Source: CAZZCN01 sp964652975
Lineage (GTDB): Bacteria > Bacillota > Clostridia > Saccharofermentanales > UBA5734
Assembly: GCA_964652975.1 (NCBI GenBank)
Contig: CAZZCN010000002.1
Location: forward strand, 1 to 64,000
Direction of reading: 5' to 3'
Length of the DNA stretch: 64,000 bases
Shown here: positions 7,434 to 16,594 of the stretch, piece after piece
How positions within the stretch are numbered: position 1 is the first letter of the stretch
Layout of the letters: each line of letters starts with the position of its first letter
Program-made: the position numbers and the translations under genes
The notes under the pieces: generated by a model
Seen by the model: only the letters and a program-made list of their open reading frames with translations
Database searches by the model: none
Told to the model about the DNA's origin: nothing

Positions 7434-10379
7434 CTATTTTAGTTGGATAACAACAACATGACCTGGCATTATATTTATTATACTGTCGGATTTTTTTAAT
7501 AAATCATCCTCGATTAACATCCCGCCTGCGTCAATTCTAAGGAGTCTCGCATCCTTTAAGGATTCCGTTAAATTTAGTGACACTGATGAAGGAGATTCAC
7601 TCAAAGAGGCGAAAATAAAAGCTAACTTCCCGTTTTGCCTGAATGCATAGCATGGTACGGATAATTTGTCGGTTGTGTTGGATGTAATAATTGTTGTGAC
7701 CTTTTCGCCTCTTGCTGCAAGGCTTGCCGCCATAGATGCCGCAATTTGGGACTTTGACCATCCTTGTCTGTTCCATGCAAAAAGCGACATAAGAGAAGCA
7801 CTGACGTCATTGCCAAGAGAATCCAGCATAACTGTAACGTTTTCAGCGGTGTCTGTTACTGTTTTAGTATTTGAGTTTTCAATCGAGCGCATAAGACTGA
7901 TTGGTATGTTTGCGGGTCTTTCAGGATTTCGCGGGATTTCTGTTGCATGTTTAATTAACGAATTCTGTATTGAGAGGTACCTGTCACTGCCAATAGAGAA
8001 CGAAAGATCAGATGCAGTGTAATCTGCATGAGAAAGCATTAATCCTTCTGAATACTGCATGCCGTCAATAAAAACTATCTTGTTCTTGAGATTGCGATAA
8101 TTTGGTGTTGACATAATCAAGTCCAAAGAATAATTTACATATGATGACTTTGAGAGGTCACTTGCAAGTATCTGGTTCTGATCTGTAAATTCAAAATATA
8201 TTTTCTCGAATCTGCTGCTCCATGGCAGACTTGAGCCGTTTTCCAGTCTTGTCTTACCGTATACTGTAGATATCGGTCCTGCCAGATATTCAATTAGGTT
8301 TCGAAGTTCTGACTCTGAAATTGCAGAATCAATTACTAACCAAGGTGCAGCTTTTTCACCGGAAGAAACTACAAGGTTTAATGCTCCTTCAAGCAATCCA
8401 TTATATGCCCACCGATTTGGATTCGAATTCAATGACCCTATCTTCATAAAATCGAGTCTAACAAGGGCGGGATTTATGCTGCTTATCGAATCGATATATT
8501 CAGTTGGCGTTTTCTGCTCCTGTTCATCGACATCACCTAAATATGCATTGTCCAGATAAACAGATCCGTCGCCCTCGATCCCTAGATTCAAAATGGCTTG
8601 TGACGCTTGTCCGGAAGTGATTGTAAGGGGAAATGAAAATTTAAATGTATATTTTTTCCACGATGTACCGATATTCTTGAATTCTGTTCCTATAGGGTCA
8701 AATGGACCTGTAATCCAAGCCTTCAAAGATTGGCTCGTCAATGTATCGTGTCGAAGCCAGACATTGAAAATGTAAAATGACCCAGGAACAAGACCTTTCC
8801 CTGTCTGGCTGTCTGTTATTGTCTGGGAGATAACAGCGTTTGGATTGGCGGTATCGGGATTTGTCATGCAGCTTATCTTCATGACTCCCACTCCACCTGA
8901 CGGCGCCCCCTTCTCTATGGATTTTCCCGCATTGCCGGCACCATGAAATATCCAGGCTTCTTTTATATCTGCTAATTTTTCTGTAGCAGAATTTATGGTC
9001 TTTTCTGGATGTTCTATGCTAAGAAAACAGATATCCCCTGCCTCAAACGATCCTGTAAGAAGTCCTGAATCAAGTTCAATTTCAGTTACAAGACTTGCAA
9101 TATATGTATGTTCTAAATCTGATGAACATAGGATTTGATCTTCGCCTATTGCAGAAAGCATGTTTGAAGCAACAGGAAGTGTGGCACTGGTCTTTCGCCA
9201 GGTTTTGCCAAGATCCGATGATTGCATGACTGCGTTTTTGGAGTCCAGTACAAGTATGTTGGATTTGGATATAATTGCAACATCGACTATGTCGGATTCG
9301 AACGTTGCGGTCGATAATGCCTTTTCTTGTGGATTTTTAAATATCTCGATGACTTTTTTGTTAGAAATCATCGCTACCACGCTGTCATTATTATAAATTC
9401 CCTGATATGCTCCAGCTGTTGCCAATACTGCTTTTTGCCATATTACTCCATTGGTCGAAGTCATTATTGAACCTTTATCGGATATAACTGTGAATTTATC
9501 ATCGGCATATACTGCGCCTATTAAATTTTCTGTCAATCCCGTATCTTGTCTGTACAGGGTATAGTCGGACCCGACCAGCAATGTTCCGCTGTCACCCACA
9601 GCGACTACCGTATCAGATGAAGCTGCAATAGCGTTCAATGGAAGATTACTTAGCACTTCCCAAGTCTTCCAGCTTATGCCGTCAGCCGATGATAGGACAA
9701 ATCCGTCTTTTGTGCAGACAAAAAAATCACTTGCATTGCTTGATACACTTACCATGTCAGAATTTGTTCCCGCGTATTCTATGCTAGGTGACTGGGATGA
9801 CACATTTCGAATGATCACCCCTTTGTCACCGACCGAAATAGTTGTATCAGACTTTCTTGCATTAGATCTTATTCGGGTGTCCGCGGGAATATCGCCCGAT
9901 ATCGGTGAGCGAAAAAACTCACCTGTCTGGTCAGGCGAATATCTGACAACCGTTCCTGTTTTGCGCAGCATAACTGAAGACTCGCTAAAAGATGTTATTC
10001 TGGCATTTGCTCCCACAAAAAAGCCCTCTGTGTAATCGTTCGATTCATTTCGAGTGTTGGAGACAAATATAGTCTTGTCATTTCCTCCCAAAACCATTCT
10101 AGTCGTTTGTGAAAAGTATGGCTCAAAAGAATAGTCCGATAGCAAATTTGTTGTTGGGTTGTCTTTTAGATTAATGCCGCTCCCCAATATTTTGACCGGG
10201 TCAGTAGCGTTGTCAATGCTTACAGTAATGAGCCGGTCTCTGGCAATCAGATCCAGTCTATATGTTGCCAATACGGAAATAAAGCCTGCAAAAGCTATAG
10301 ACAGGCATATAACTGCAACCCAGATGAAGCCTCTGCGCTTATGAATCTGCTTCAGTTTTGTAAAAATCCATTTAAACAC
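7434..10379 (-). CDS. Membrane-anchored BNR-like repeat, CBM-like and degenerate glycosidase-like protein
   Basis: A 981-residue protein on the cell surface, held by an N-terminal anchor (about 19-43). Residues ~60-430 form repeated 10-20-residue blocks with S-x-D-x-G-x-x-W patterns (SSADGISWKTW, STNGVIWQKA, SSDLGKTWRK), like BNR/Ycf48 beta-propellers. Residues ~450-630 look like a CBM4/9-type jelly roll (SQTITDSQTG, LDNAYLGD). The rest resembles a GH-A TIM barrel with a C-terminal beta domain, but where an acid/base NE motif is expected it reads FEFTDQNQ (729-736), so it may bind but not cleave. Function unknown; family assignments are by pattern. Confidence 0.55.
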   Translation of the reverse strand: MFKWIFTKLKQIHKRRGFIWVAVICLSIAFAGFISVLATYRLDLIARDRLITVSIDNATDPVKILGSGINLKDNPTTNLLSDYSFEPYFSQTTRMVLGGNDKTIFVSNTRNESNDYTEGFFVGANARITSFSESSVMLRKTGTVVRYSPDQTGEFFRSPISGDIPADTRIRSNARKSDTTISVGDKGVIIRNVSSQSPSIEYAGTNSDMVSVSSNASDFFVCTKDGFVLSSADGISWKTWEVLSNLPLNAIAASSDTVVAVGDSGTLLVGSDYTLYRQDTGLTENLIGAVYADDKFTVISDKGSIMTSTNGVIWQKAVLATAGAYQGIYNNDSVVAMISNKKVIEIFKNPQEKALSTATFESDIVDVAIISKSNILVLDSKNAVMQSSDLGKTWRKTSATLPVASNMLSAIGEDQILCSSDLEHTYIASLVTEIELDSGLLTGSFEAGDICFLSIEHPEKTINSATEKLADIKEAWIFHGAGNAGKSIEKGAPSGGVGVMKISCMTNPDTANPNAVISQTITDSQTGKGLVPGSFYIFNVWLRHDTLTSQSLKAWITGPFDPIGTEFKNIGTSWKKYTFKFSFPLTITSGQASQAILNLGIEGDGSVYLDNAYLGDVDEQEQKTPTEYIDSISSINPALVRLDFMKIGSLNSNPNRWAYNGLLEGALNLVVSSGEKAAPWLVIDSAISESELRNLIEYLAGPISTVYGKTRLENGSSLPWSSRFEKIYFEFTDQNQILASDLSKSSYVNYSLDLIMSTPNYRNLKNKIVFIDGMQYSEGLMLSHADYTASDLSFSIGSDRYLSIQNSLIKHATEIPRNPERPANIPISLMRSIENSNTKTVTDTAENVTVMLDSLGNDVSASLMSLFAWNRQGWSKSQIAASMAASLAARGEKVTTIITSNTTDKLSVPCYAFRQNGKLAFIFASLSESPSSVSLNLTESLKDARLLRIDAGGMLIEDDLLKKSDSIINIMPGHVVVIQLK

Positions 10380-10410
10380 TTTTTAGCGCTTTCCTTATTC
10401 AAAATACAAG

Positions 10411-10430
10411 GTATAAAATGTATTTTATAC
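10411..10430. promoter_or_regulatory. Palindrome between asnA and the 981-residue gene
   Basis: GTATAAAAT and ATTTTATAC are perfect 9-base inverted arms around GT, 32 bases before the next gene start. It could be an operator or a weak AT hairpin; there is no T-run. Confidence 0.3.
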
Positions 10431-10448
10431 ATTCTACAAAATATATTC

Positions 10449-11468
10449 CTATAACAGATTGATTTTATTTTGCTTGCAATCAGAAACCATATCGCCAGGC
10501 CAGCAGGAAGATTGGACTTCCCCTATATGAGCCTTGTCGAGGAAAAACATGCAGGTTCTTGACTGGCCTATCCCTCCGCCTATTGACAGAGGAATCTTAT
10601 CCTCAATTACAGAAATGTGAAAAGGCATGCTGCTTCTTTCTGTACAACCCGCTTTCTTAAGCTGTTCATTCATAGCACATGAATCAACCCTTATTCCCAT
10701 GGAAGAAACCTCAAAAGCCCTTTCAAGCAACGGATACCAGAAAATTATATCTCCGTTGAGAGTCCAGTCGTCATAATCAGGCGCCCTGCCATCGTGTTTT
10801 ATCCCGCTATTGAGATAGTCTCCGATCTGCTTGACGAATACGGCTTTCTTCTCTTTGCAAATGGCGTCTTCGCGTTCCCTTGGAGTCATATCGGGATAAA
10901 GGTTCTCGAGCTCCTGAGACGTTATGAAAAATATCTCGTCAGGTAGTTTTCTGTCAAGTTGCGGATAATATCTGCTGACATGATTTTGTGTTCTTATAAA
11001 ACAGGAATAGATGTCTTTGACTATTTTCTCGAGAAAATCCTGGCTACGGTCCTTGACACTGATTATTTTCTCCCAGTCCCACTGGTCAACGTATACCGAA
11101 TGCATATTGTCTGTGACTTCATCTCTTCTAATCGCGTTCATATCGGTATATAGACCCTCGCCGAAAGCAAATCCGTATTCCTTAAGAGCCATTCTCTTCC
11201 ACTTTGCCAGAGAATGCACTATCTCTACATCGCAGTTAATAGCCTTTATATCAAATGACACTGCTCTTTCGACACCATTCAGATTATCGTTGAGTCCTGT
11301 GTTCGGAACCACAAAAAGCGGTGCTGATACCCGGGTCAGGTTCAAGGTATCGGCAAGTTCACGCTCCAGATGGTCTTTGATCATTTTAATGGCGATTTCT
11401 GTCTCTCTGATTGTGTGCTTAGGGGCATATCCTTCGGGGATAACAAGATTCTCTTTTTGAATCAACAT
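10449..11468 (-). CDS. asnA: Aspartate-ammonia ligase (asparagine synthetase A)
   Basis: Makes asparagine from aspartate, ammonia and ATP; a class II aaRS-like fold. The 339-residue length fits. Recognisable blocks are RVSAPLFVVPNTGLNDNLNGVERAV near the N-terminus, VYVDQWDWEK in the middle and SIGGGIGQSRTCMFFL near the C-terminus. The ATG at 11468 is chosen because AAGGAG lies 6 bases upstream, whereas the in-frame ATG two codons earlier touches it. It appears to be a single gene; I see no T-box leader in the 145 bases upstream. Confidence 0.96.
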   Translation of the reverse strand: MLIQKENLVIPEGYAPKHTIRETEIAIKMIKDHLERELADTLNLTRVSAPLFVVPNTGLNDNLNGVERAVSFDIKAINCDVEIVHSLAKWKRMALKEYGFAFGEGLYTDMNAIRRDEVTDNMHSVYVDQWDWEKIISVKDRSQDFLEKIVKDIYSCFIRTQNHVSRYYPQLDRKLPDEIFFITSQELENLYPDMTPREREDAICKEKKAVFVKQIGDYLNSGIKHDGRAPDYDDWTLNGDIIFWYPLLERAFEVSSMGIRVDSCAMNEQLKKAGCTERSSMPFHISVIEDKIPLSIGGGIGQSRTCMFFLDKAHIGEVQSSCWPGDMVSDCKQNKINLL

Positions 11469-11616
11469 AAACATCTCCTTTGTTATTTACATCTCTTTAA
11501 TTACACTATTGTTTATCCATTCTTATATACATAATTTATTTGTCTGTCTTTTGTTTTATAATTTACGTTCTGAATCGATTGTCTGACTCTACACTATAAT
11601 TATATAAATGAAATAA

Positions 11617-12633
11617 TTATATATCAGTGTGTTTCCAGATTTTAGCACTTTCAGTAACATTCACCGTGTCAGCTTCTTCAGTGTTGGCTCCATATATAAC
11701 TTCAATTCCATCTCCTGCATCGTTATTTTCGGCATTGTCATCTAGTATTCCAGTGTTCGGAACCAGGTCCAGCCTTCGTCTTTTGTATAAGTACATCATA
11801 GCTAATACCGCAGGAATGATAAGGATTATTTCGGCTATAACAATCGCCTGTTGGGCAAATTCGTTACCTTCAAAAATCATTGGCAGACCTGCACCGAAAA
11901 AGTTGAAAATCATATGCAGTATTATCGGAACATAAATCGACCTGGTCCATTCGTATATTGCACCTAATATCAAGGCCGGAATAATAACATACGATATCTG
12001 AATGATATTGCCATGGACAAGTGCAAAAATAACAGCCTGTATTATAACTGCAAGATACCCGGGCATGACTCTCCTAAGTTCACCTTGGACAATCCCTCTG
12101 AAAACCAGATCTTCTGCTATAGGAATCAGTATGCATGTCGATATGATAATTAAAAATATATTTTTGCTGCCTACTAGACTCTTTGATAATTCAATATATG
12201 TCTGAAGTGCATTTTTAACCCATGGCACAAATTCGCCTGCCGCCTGTATGCCTGCCATTTCGAGGTTGACAATACCTGCCGCTCCTATCATAACAACCGC
12301 AGCGGCAATCAATTCATGGCTGCGTATTCTCTCTCGTCTAATGGCATATGGATTTTTACGGAGAAGGATTAATATAACAGGTATCGCTATACCTACAATA
12401 ATTACCGAATAAATTATTCCTATAATGTTCATTTGTGACATAATATATTTAAGTGAGTCCGCAATGATCTCTTGAACCACTAAATCCGCAGGGCTGCTGT
12501 TTCCTTTTAAAACTGTCTGCCTTATCATATAAGGCAGCATATATACTAACAAAACAAGTGTCTGTATAACATAAAATCCAATTATGGCAAGGATTGGAAT
12601 AAAAATAGTCCTGGCACCGAATTTTTCTCGCAT
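11617..12633 (-). CDS. CPBP-family (CAAX/Abi) intramembrane metalloprotease
   Basis: About eight hydrophobic segments. The family's catalytic motifs are present: EDLVFRG (176-182; the usual EExxxR has Asp as the second residue), FALVHGN and a final HMIFNFFGAG, giving the Glu/His/His active site in the membrane. Family members process prenylated or other membrane proteins and often give bacteriocin self-immunity; the substrate here is unknown. The ~50-residue C-terminal tail is cytoplasmic and acidic. The start at 12633 is set by GGGAGGG 6 bases upstream. Confidence 0.88.
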   Translation of the reverse strand: MREKFGARTIFIPILAIIGFYVIQTLVLLVYMLPYMIRQTVLKGNSSPADLVVQEIIADSLKYIMSQMNIIGIIYSVIIVGIAIPVILILLRKNPYAIRRERIRSHELIAAAVVMIGAAGIVNLEMAGIQAAGEFVPWVKNALQTYIELSKSLVGSKNIFLIIISTCILIPIAEDLVFRGIVQGELRRVMPGYLAVIIQAVIFALVHGNIIQISYVIIPALILGAIYEWTRSIYVPIILHMIFNFFGAGLPMIFEGNEFAQQAIVIAEIILIIPAVLAMMYLYKRRRLDLVPNTGILDDNAENNDAGDGIEVIYGANTEEADTVNVTESAKIWKHTDI

Positions 12634-12657
12634 TTTCATCCCTCCCTTTCTACTGAT

Positions 12658-12758
12658 ATAGCAAACTTATTTATGTTACGTAATATAAAATTCGTAAGAT
12701 AGTTTGCCGAATACGTTTTGATGGCAATTAGCTCATGCAACTTAATTCAAAACGCTAT
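12658..12758. repeat. Dispersed two-hairpin element, copy 1
   Basis: A 101-bp element. Hairpin 1 pairs AGCAAACT with AGTTTGCC-side bases; hairpin 2 pairs CGTTTTGA with TCAAAACG. The ends ATAGC and GCTAT are inverted. The same architecture recurs at 19186, 22795 and 22972. Confidence 0.75.
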
Positions 12759-12773
12759 GTTTATCTGTAAATG

Positions 12774-13694
12774 CTATCTTTTTGTCAAAAACACATCATA
12801 TTTTTCGGTCATATAAGCGGGATCGTATGACTGCTTGGCTATCCGCAAACCTTCTATCCCCATATCCTCTTCTCGATTTATGAATTTCGCATCTGTGTAT
12901 TCATTTTCGAGTACTGAGTTTACAATAGCTACATTGGCACCAGAAATTACATGATCAACTTTCTCGAAATGGATAAACGCAGTGTCTCCAAGGGTATCAG
13001 ACCCTAGTGAAAAAGCTATCATCTTCTTGAACAATTTAATGGCGCCGCCTCTGATATCAAGTCTGTCGAAATTTTCAAAGAGAATCTTGATAGGGATATA
13101 GTCACTGGAAAGTAAATCTTCCTTTTCTATCCCTTTTTCCTTGCACCATTCTTCTGTAAGCGCCAGACACTCCTCCATATTGTCCTTGGTAAGTGTTATG
13201 TACTCGCAACTTGTACATTCCCTGAAAAACCTGTTCAATTGATTCTTCTTGGACTTAAGTGTCTTACCTTTAAGGTCTTTAAGAGATTCAATGTCATATA
13301 CATATTCGTCAAAGTCTTCTTTGTGAACAATCTGAGCATCATACCCATCGATGTTCATAAAGGATTCAACTCTGCCGGCAGGCACAAACATTATCTTCAT
13401 AGGATTATTCTGTTCTTCGAAAACCGGATAATAAAAATCTATAATGTTCTTTAACTTCTGGGCTGTGAGTTCGCCTAGCGGATAGACCAGGTGCTGCTTG
13501 GTGATGCCTTCCTCGCCTTCACAATAAAGGCATACGCAGTCCTCCAAAATCAGAAACCTGTAAAATCTGTCAACACTCCAGGCAAATCTGTTGTTGAAAC
13601 ATAGCCCCGAAATAGGTATGTTCGCCTTGATATATCTATCCATATAAGAGTCTTTGTGCTCTATTGAAAACAATGGGCCATATTTGCTATTCAC
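12774..13694 (-). CDS. DUF2156 (LPG-synthase C-terminal-like) protein
   Basis: About 306 residues with the GNAT-like fold of DUF2156, related to the aminoacyl transfer domain of MprF. Visible features are a start region KYGPLFSIEHKDSYMDRYIKANIP, a middle GKTLKSKKNQLNRF and a C-terminal DAKFINREEDMGIEGLRIAKQSYDP, all typical. I place the start at the GTG at 13694, which overlaps the preceding stop by 8 bases, because the extra upstream frame is a shadow of the DUF1292 gene. The substrate is unknown. Last gene of the ireB operon. Confidence 0.8.
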   Translation of the reverse strand: MNSKYGPLFSIEHKDSYMDRYIKANIPISGLCFNNRFAWSVDRFYRFLILEDCVCLYCEGEEGITKQHLVYPLGELTAQKLKNIIDFYYPVFEEQNNPMKIMFVPAGRVESFMNIDGYDAQIVHKEDFDEYVYDIESLKDLKGKTLKSKKNQLNRFFRECTSCEYITLTKDNMEECLALTEEWCKEKGIEKEDLLSSDYIPIKILFENFDRLDIRGGAIKLFKKMIAFSLGSDTLGDTAFIHFEKVDHVISGANVAIVNSVLENEYTDAKFINREEDMGIEGLRIAKQSYDPAYMTEKYDVFLTKR

Positions 13695-14037
13695 TTTTCG
13701 CTGACGCCTCGAAGCGTTCAAAAAAAACACCAAACGCACTTTCCATTTCTTTCTTGTCCAAAATAGAAATATACAGTTGATCACCGTTCTTTGCAACCTG
13801 TGACCGCAAAATCACAATCTCTGCATCCTTGGCACGAACCTTTTCGGGTTCGTATGGGACCATGACAACATAAGACTTCTTCTCAATTTTAAAGAAATCA
13901 ATCAGAAACATATAGTATTCTGCACCGGTGGCTGTATCTATAATAACTGCCACCTCTTCATCCAAGGCTGTGTTAACTGGGGCGGATGAAGATGTAGCAG
14001 GCTTTGGACTATTCTTCTTCTTCGTCGTCGTCTTCAT
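13687..14037 (-). CDS. DUF1292 protein (short)
   Basis: About 116 residues: a basic, Lys/Thr/Ser/Pro-rich lead of ~25 residues, then a DUF1292 core (EEVAVIIDTATGAEYYMFLIDFFKIEKKSYVVMVPYEP). It lies downstream of a second DUF1292 gene and overlaps its end by 29 bases. An ATG at 14037 with AGAGGA five bases upstream is preferred to the GTG at 14052. DUF1292 proteins usually follow RuvX in Firmicutes; their role is unknown. Confidence 0.78.
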   Translation of the reverse strand: MKTTTKKKNSPKPATSSSAPVNTALDEEVAVIIDTATGAEYYMFLIDFFKIEKKSYVVMVPYEPEKVRAKDAEIVILRSQVAKNGDQLYISILDKKEMESAFGVFFERFEASAKSE

Positions 14038-14476
14038 CGTCTTCCTCTTCACAAAGGCGCTCGTATTCGGCGAAAACCTGGTCGAATTCCTCTTCGTCTA
14101 CACTTATCAAAGAGTCATTGCCATCTTCTTCAACGACAACTTTTACTATAACAAGTTCAGGATCCTCATCATCTTTAGTCAGAAGCAGTAAATATGTCTC
14201 TTCATTAAACATTACTTCGTCATAAAGCATGAATTCAAATTCATTACCTTCGGAATCAGTCATCGTGATTGTTGTCTCACCATCGAGTGCGTCTTCGTCC
14301 TCGTCGGAATCACAGTCACAATCTCCGTCGCAGTCGCAGTTGTCCTTGTCATCTCCGTCGCAATTGCATCCACAACCGCAATCGCAATCCTTGTCATCTT
14401 CCAGACTTATCGTTTCTTCGAATTCAAACCCTTCAAAGGATTCTTCTTCATTTTGTAAACTTTCATTATAATTCAT
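14009..14476 (-). CDS. DUF1292 protein with a Cys-Asp-rich insertion
   Basis: 155 very acidic residues. The DUF1292 core is at about 68-138 (ITMTDSEGNEFEFMLYDEVMFNEETYLLLL). Before it lies a segment (residues 30-62) of alternating Cys, Asp and Gly with nine cysteines (31, 33, 35, 37, 39, 47, 49, 53, 55), a possible metal-binding stretch. The C-terminus is almost all Asp/Glu and is the DNA where the next gene starts. The ribosome site is AAGGGGGAAAAGAAAATG. It sits in the ireB-ruvX operon, the usual place. Confidence 0.85.
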   Translation of the reverse strand: MNYNESLQNEEESFEGFEFEETISLEDDKDCDCGCGCNCDGDDKDNCDCDGDCDCDSDEDEDALDGETTITMTDSEGNEFEFMLYDEVMFNEETYLLLLTKDDEDPELVIVKVVVEEDGNDSLISVDEEEFDQVFAEYERLCEEEDDEDDDEEEE

Positions 14477-14535
14477 TTTCTTTTCCCCCTTAATAATAGT
14501 TAAGTTTTATTTCTTGATATTATATCACTATATTG

Positions 14536-14958
14536 TTATTTGATGCAATGATTCAAATAATCCTGTAATAATATTTCTGCTGCAATCTGATCCACCATTC
14601 CTTTTTTCTTTGATTGTTTTACTCCGGTCTCCCTCATAATGCGGTTAGCTATGACAGTTGTGTATCTTTCGTCACGCATTATGACTTTAGCATCTACATT
14701 TATCTCAATCTGGCTTGCCATGTATCTTGCACTGTCTTCCGATTCGCTTTCTTTGCCGTCGGTCCGCCTGGGAAGGCCCACTATAACAGTTTCAACATCG
14801 AATTCTTTGCACAACAATTTTATCCTGTCCATGACAGCCCCAAAATTCGCAGTTCTGCGATCTATAGTCTCTATACCCCGTGCGGTTATCCCCAAAGGGT
14901 CCGAAACGGCAATCCCGACTCTGGACCTCCCGTAATCAACAGCCATTATTCTTTTTAT
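14536..14958 (-). CDS. ruvX: Holliday-junction resolvase-like protein RuvX (YqgF)
   Basis: An RNase H-fold nuclease family linked to 16S rRNA processing and recombination. Seen: VDYGRSRVGIAVSDPLG with the catalytic Asp, VIVGLPRRTDG, DERYTTVIANRIM and a late VDQIAAEILLQDYL. The expected N-terminus (M-K-R-I-M-A-V-D-Y-G) would start at an ATA codon at 14958, with AAGGAG exactly 9 bases upstream; the first ATG (14946) is 21 bases from it and would trim beta-strand 1. I annotate the ATA but flag it. Follows the aldo/keto reductase gene and precedes DUF1292. Confidence 0.9.
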   Translation of the reverse strand: MKRIMAVDYGRSRVGIAVSDPLGITARGIETIDRRTANFGAVMDRIKLLCKEFDVETVIVGLPRRTDGKESESEDSARYMASQIEINVDAKVIMRDERYTTVIANRIMRETGVKQSKKKGMVDQIAAEILLQDYLNHCIK

Positions 14959-14992
14959 TTGAACCAGCTCCTTTCGTATTATCGCTAACGTC

Positions 14993-16003
14993 TTACACAA
15001 CCTTGATGGCAAAATCCTTGCACGCTCTTGCACAATAACTGCAAAGTATGCATTTGGTCTTATCAACCACCGCTTTGCCGTTTTCGACTGAAATCGCTCC
15101 GGCTTTGCATTTCCGGGTGCATTCACCGCATCCGGAACACCAGTTTTCGACAACCAGTCTGCGGTTTTTCTTTTTGGCGTATGCAATATCCTCGGAACTT
15201 ATTTTTTCTCCATTGAATATTGCGACATTCATGTCAATCTCTTCCCGACTCTGCATTCCAACAGCAAATGAGTGTACATATTCTTGTGAACGTGCGTAAA
15301 CCAGGGCCTTGTCAAAGTCATTTAAAAGATTTCCGCCGCCAAACATTTTCATTCCAAATATTCCTGTACCGGCACCGGCTGCCACCTTCAATGCCACGGT
15401 CATCATCTCTGCGGTGCCGTCAAGAAGACCAAGTCCTTCAATATTGATTATAGGGTGTATGACGTCAATTTCCCTGAAAAGCCCCAGGTCGAACTCCTTT
15501 ACACGGCTGTGTAGTTTCCCGGAAATATCACCGCCTTTAGCAAGAGCTATCGCCTGCACAGGTTCAATCGCGTGTGTCGATAATCCTACTGCTTTTATTA
15601 TCCCCTTTTCTTTCATGGAAATATAGTATTTAAGAGCATCACTGTGTCCCATCATCGTAAGAACATTTTCCTGTTCGTGTAGCATAAAAATATCTATGAC
15701 TTCACAATTCATTTCGCGCCTTGCCAATTCAAGGCTTTTGGCCGCACCGGATCTGTCATATGCATATGACTTGGTTGAAATGACAGGCATTTCAGATACA
15801 TTCCCAAGAGCATGTCTTATATGCGGATATGTGCCGTATAGTTCTGCAGTATCCAAAAAATTAACTCCTCGTTCAAGTGCATAAGCTATAAGCTCGCCAC
15901 CCTCACGGGGAGTTTTATTGGATTGTGAAGCACATAACGTCAATGTTCCGTAGCAAAGCCTTGAAACCGACAGACCACTGTCACCTAAAGGATTTCGCTG
16001 CAT
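14993..16003 (-). CDS. Aldo/keto reductase with C-terminal 2x[4Fe-4S] ferredoxin domain
   Basis: 336 residues. Residues 1-270 form the TIM barrel with an NFLDTAELYG motif holding the catalytic Asp and Tyr. Residues 285-336 are a bacterial ferredoxin: CSGCGECTRKC and CILCSYCARACK, two full Cys clusters. NADPH- or ferredoxin-linked carbonyl reduction is likely; the substrate is unknown. The start ATG overlaps the IreB stop by one base (TAATG), so translation is coupled. In other clostridia this position also often holds such a reductase. Confidence 0.92.
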   Translation of the reverse strand: MQRNPLGDSGLSVSRLCYGTLTLCASQSNKTPREGGELIAYALERGVNFLDTAELYGTYPHIRHALGNVSEMPVISTKSYAYDRSGAAKSLELARREMNCEVIDIFMLHEQENVLTMMGHSDALKYYISMKEKGIIKAVGLSTHAIEPVQAIALAKGGDISGKLHSRVKEFDLGLFREIDVIHPIINIEGLGLLDGTAEMMTVALKVAAGAGTGIFGMKMFGGGNLLNDFDKALVYARSQEYVHSFAVGMQSREEIDMNVAIFNGEKISSEDIAYAKKKNRRLVVENWCSGCGECTRKCKAGAISVENGKAVVDKTKCILCSYCARACKDFAIKVV

Positions 16004-16254
16004 TAGAGCTTGTCTACGTACTCTCTGATAATAACTTCCAGAAGTTCGTCTCTCTCCATTCTTCGGATAATCCCTCTGGCTCCGTTGTGATTGGTAATAT
16101 ATGTCGGGTCACCGGATAAAAAATATCCGACCAGCTGATTAATCGGGTTGTATCCCTTCTCACGCAGTGCACCAAGTACATCGCTCATTATCTCGCGTGT
16201 CTCTTTGGTGTTATCCGCATCCATTTCAAACATTGATGTCTTATTATCAACCAT
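16003..16254 (-). CDS. ireB: IreB family regulatory phosphoprotein
   Basis: 83 residues (formerly DUF965/YrzL). The region from MFEMDADNTKETREIMSDVL to VIIREYVDKL matches the family end to end, including NHNGARGIIRRMERDELLE. In enterococci IreB is a substrate of the Ser/Thr kinase IreK, and phosphorylated on N-terminal Thr residues; TKET here is the likely site. The ATG at 16254, with GGGAGG eight bases upstream, is better than the GTG directly before it. First gene of the operon with ruvX and DUF1292. Confidence 0.93.
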   Translation of the reverse strand: MVDNKTSMFEMDADNTKETREIMSDVLGALREKGYNPINQLVGYFLSGDPTYITNHNGARGIIRRMERDELLEVIIREYVDKL

Positions 16255-16491
16255 CACTAGTACCTCCCTGTAGGATATGTTAAAAATATTTACAATTCCA
16301 TCAGATTTACCGAATCAATTGCAAAATTGTCATCCCAACGCTGATTTTACTTTATAATCAATAAAATTACCAGCTGAATACCAACTTTCATTGTTCGATT
16401 CATTGTCTGATTCATGTAGTACATTGTATCATATTTTTGCTCTTTCGAAAATGTAATTTTGAATGTTAGCAACTTTGATTACTTGTATATG

Positions 16492-16533
16492 CAAGAAAAA
16501 AGGTGCTGTCTCACTTTATCGTAAGACAGCACC
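16492..16533 (-). terminator. Rho-independent terminator downstream of the secDF/repeat region
   Basis: Minus-strand GGTGCTGTCT pairs with AGACAGCACC (10 pairs, 12-base loop), followed by TTTTTTCTTGC. It stops transcripts from secDF before ireB. Confidence 0.82.
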
Positions 16534-16594
16534 CATTTAATTTTGTTTCTTAACAATTCTTCCATAGAGCGCAAATATATAGTATTGTAGCGTG

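Noticed and set aside
11469..11616. T-box leader before asnA
   Set aside because: No specifier-type stem, no T-box TGGNACC sequence and too little space.
13928..14493. Plus-strand Ser/Pro-rich frames opposite the DUF1292 genes
   Set aside because: They are mirror images of Asp/Glu/Cys-rich codons of the minus-strand genes and have no ribosome sites.
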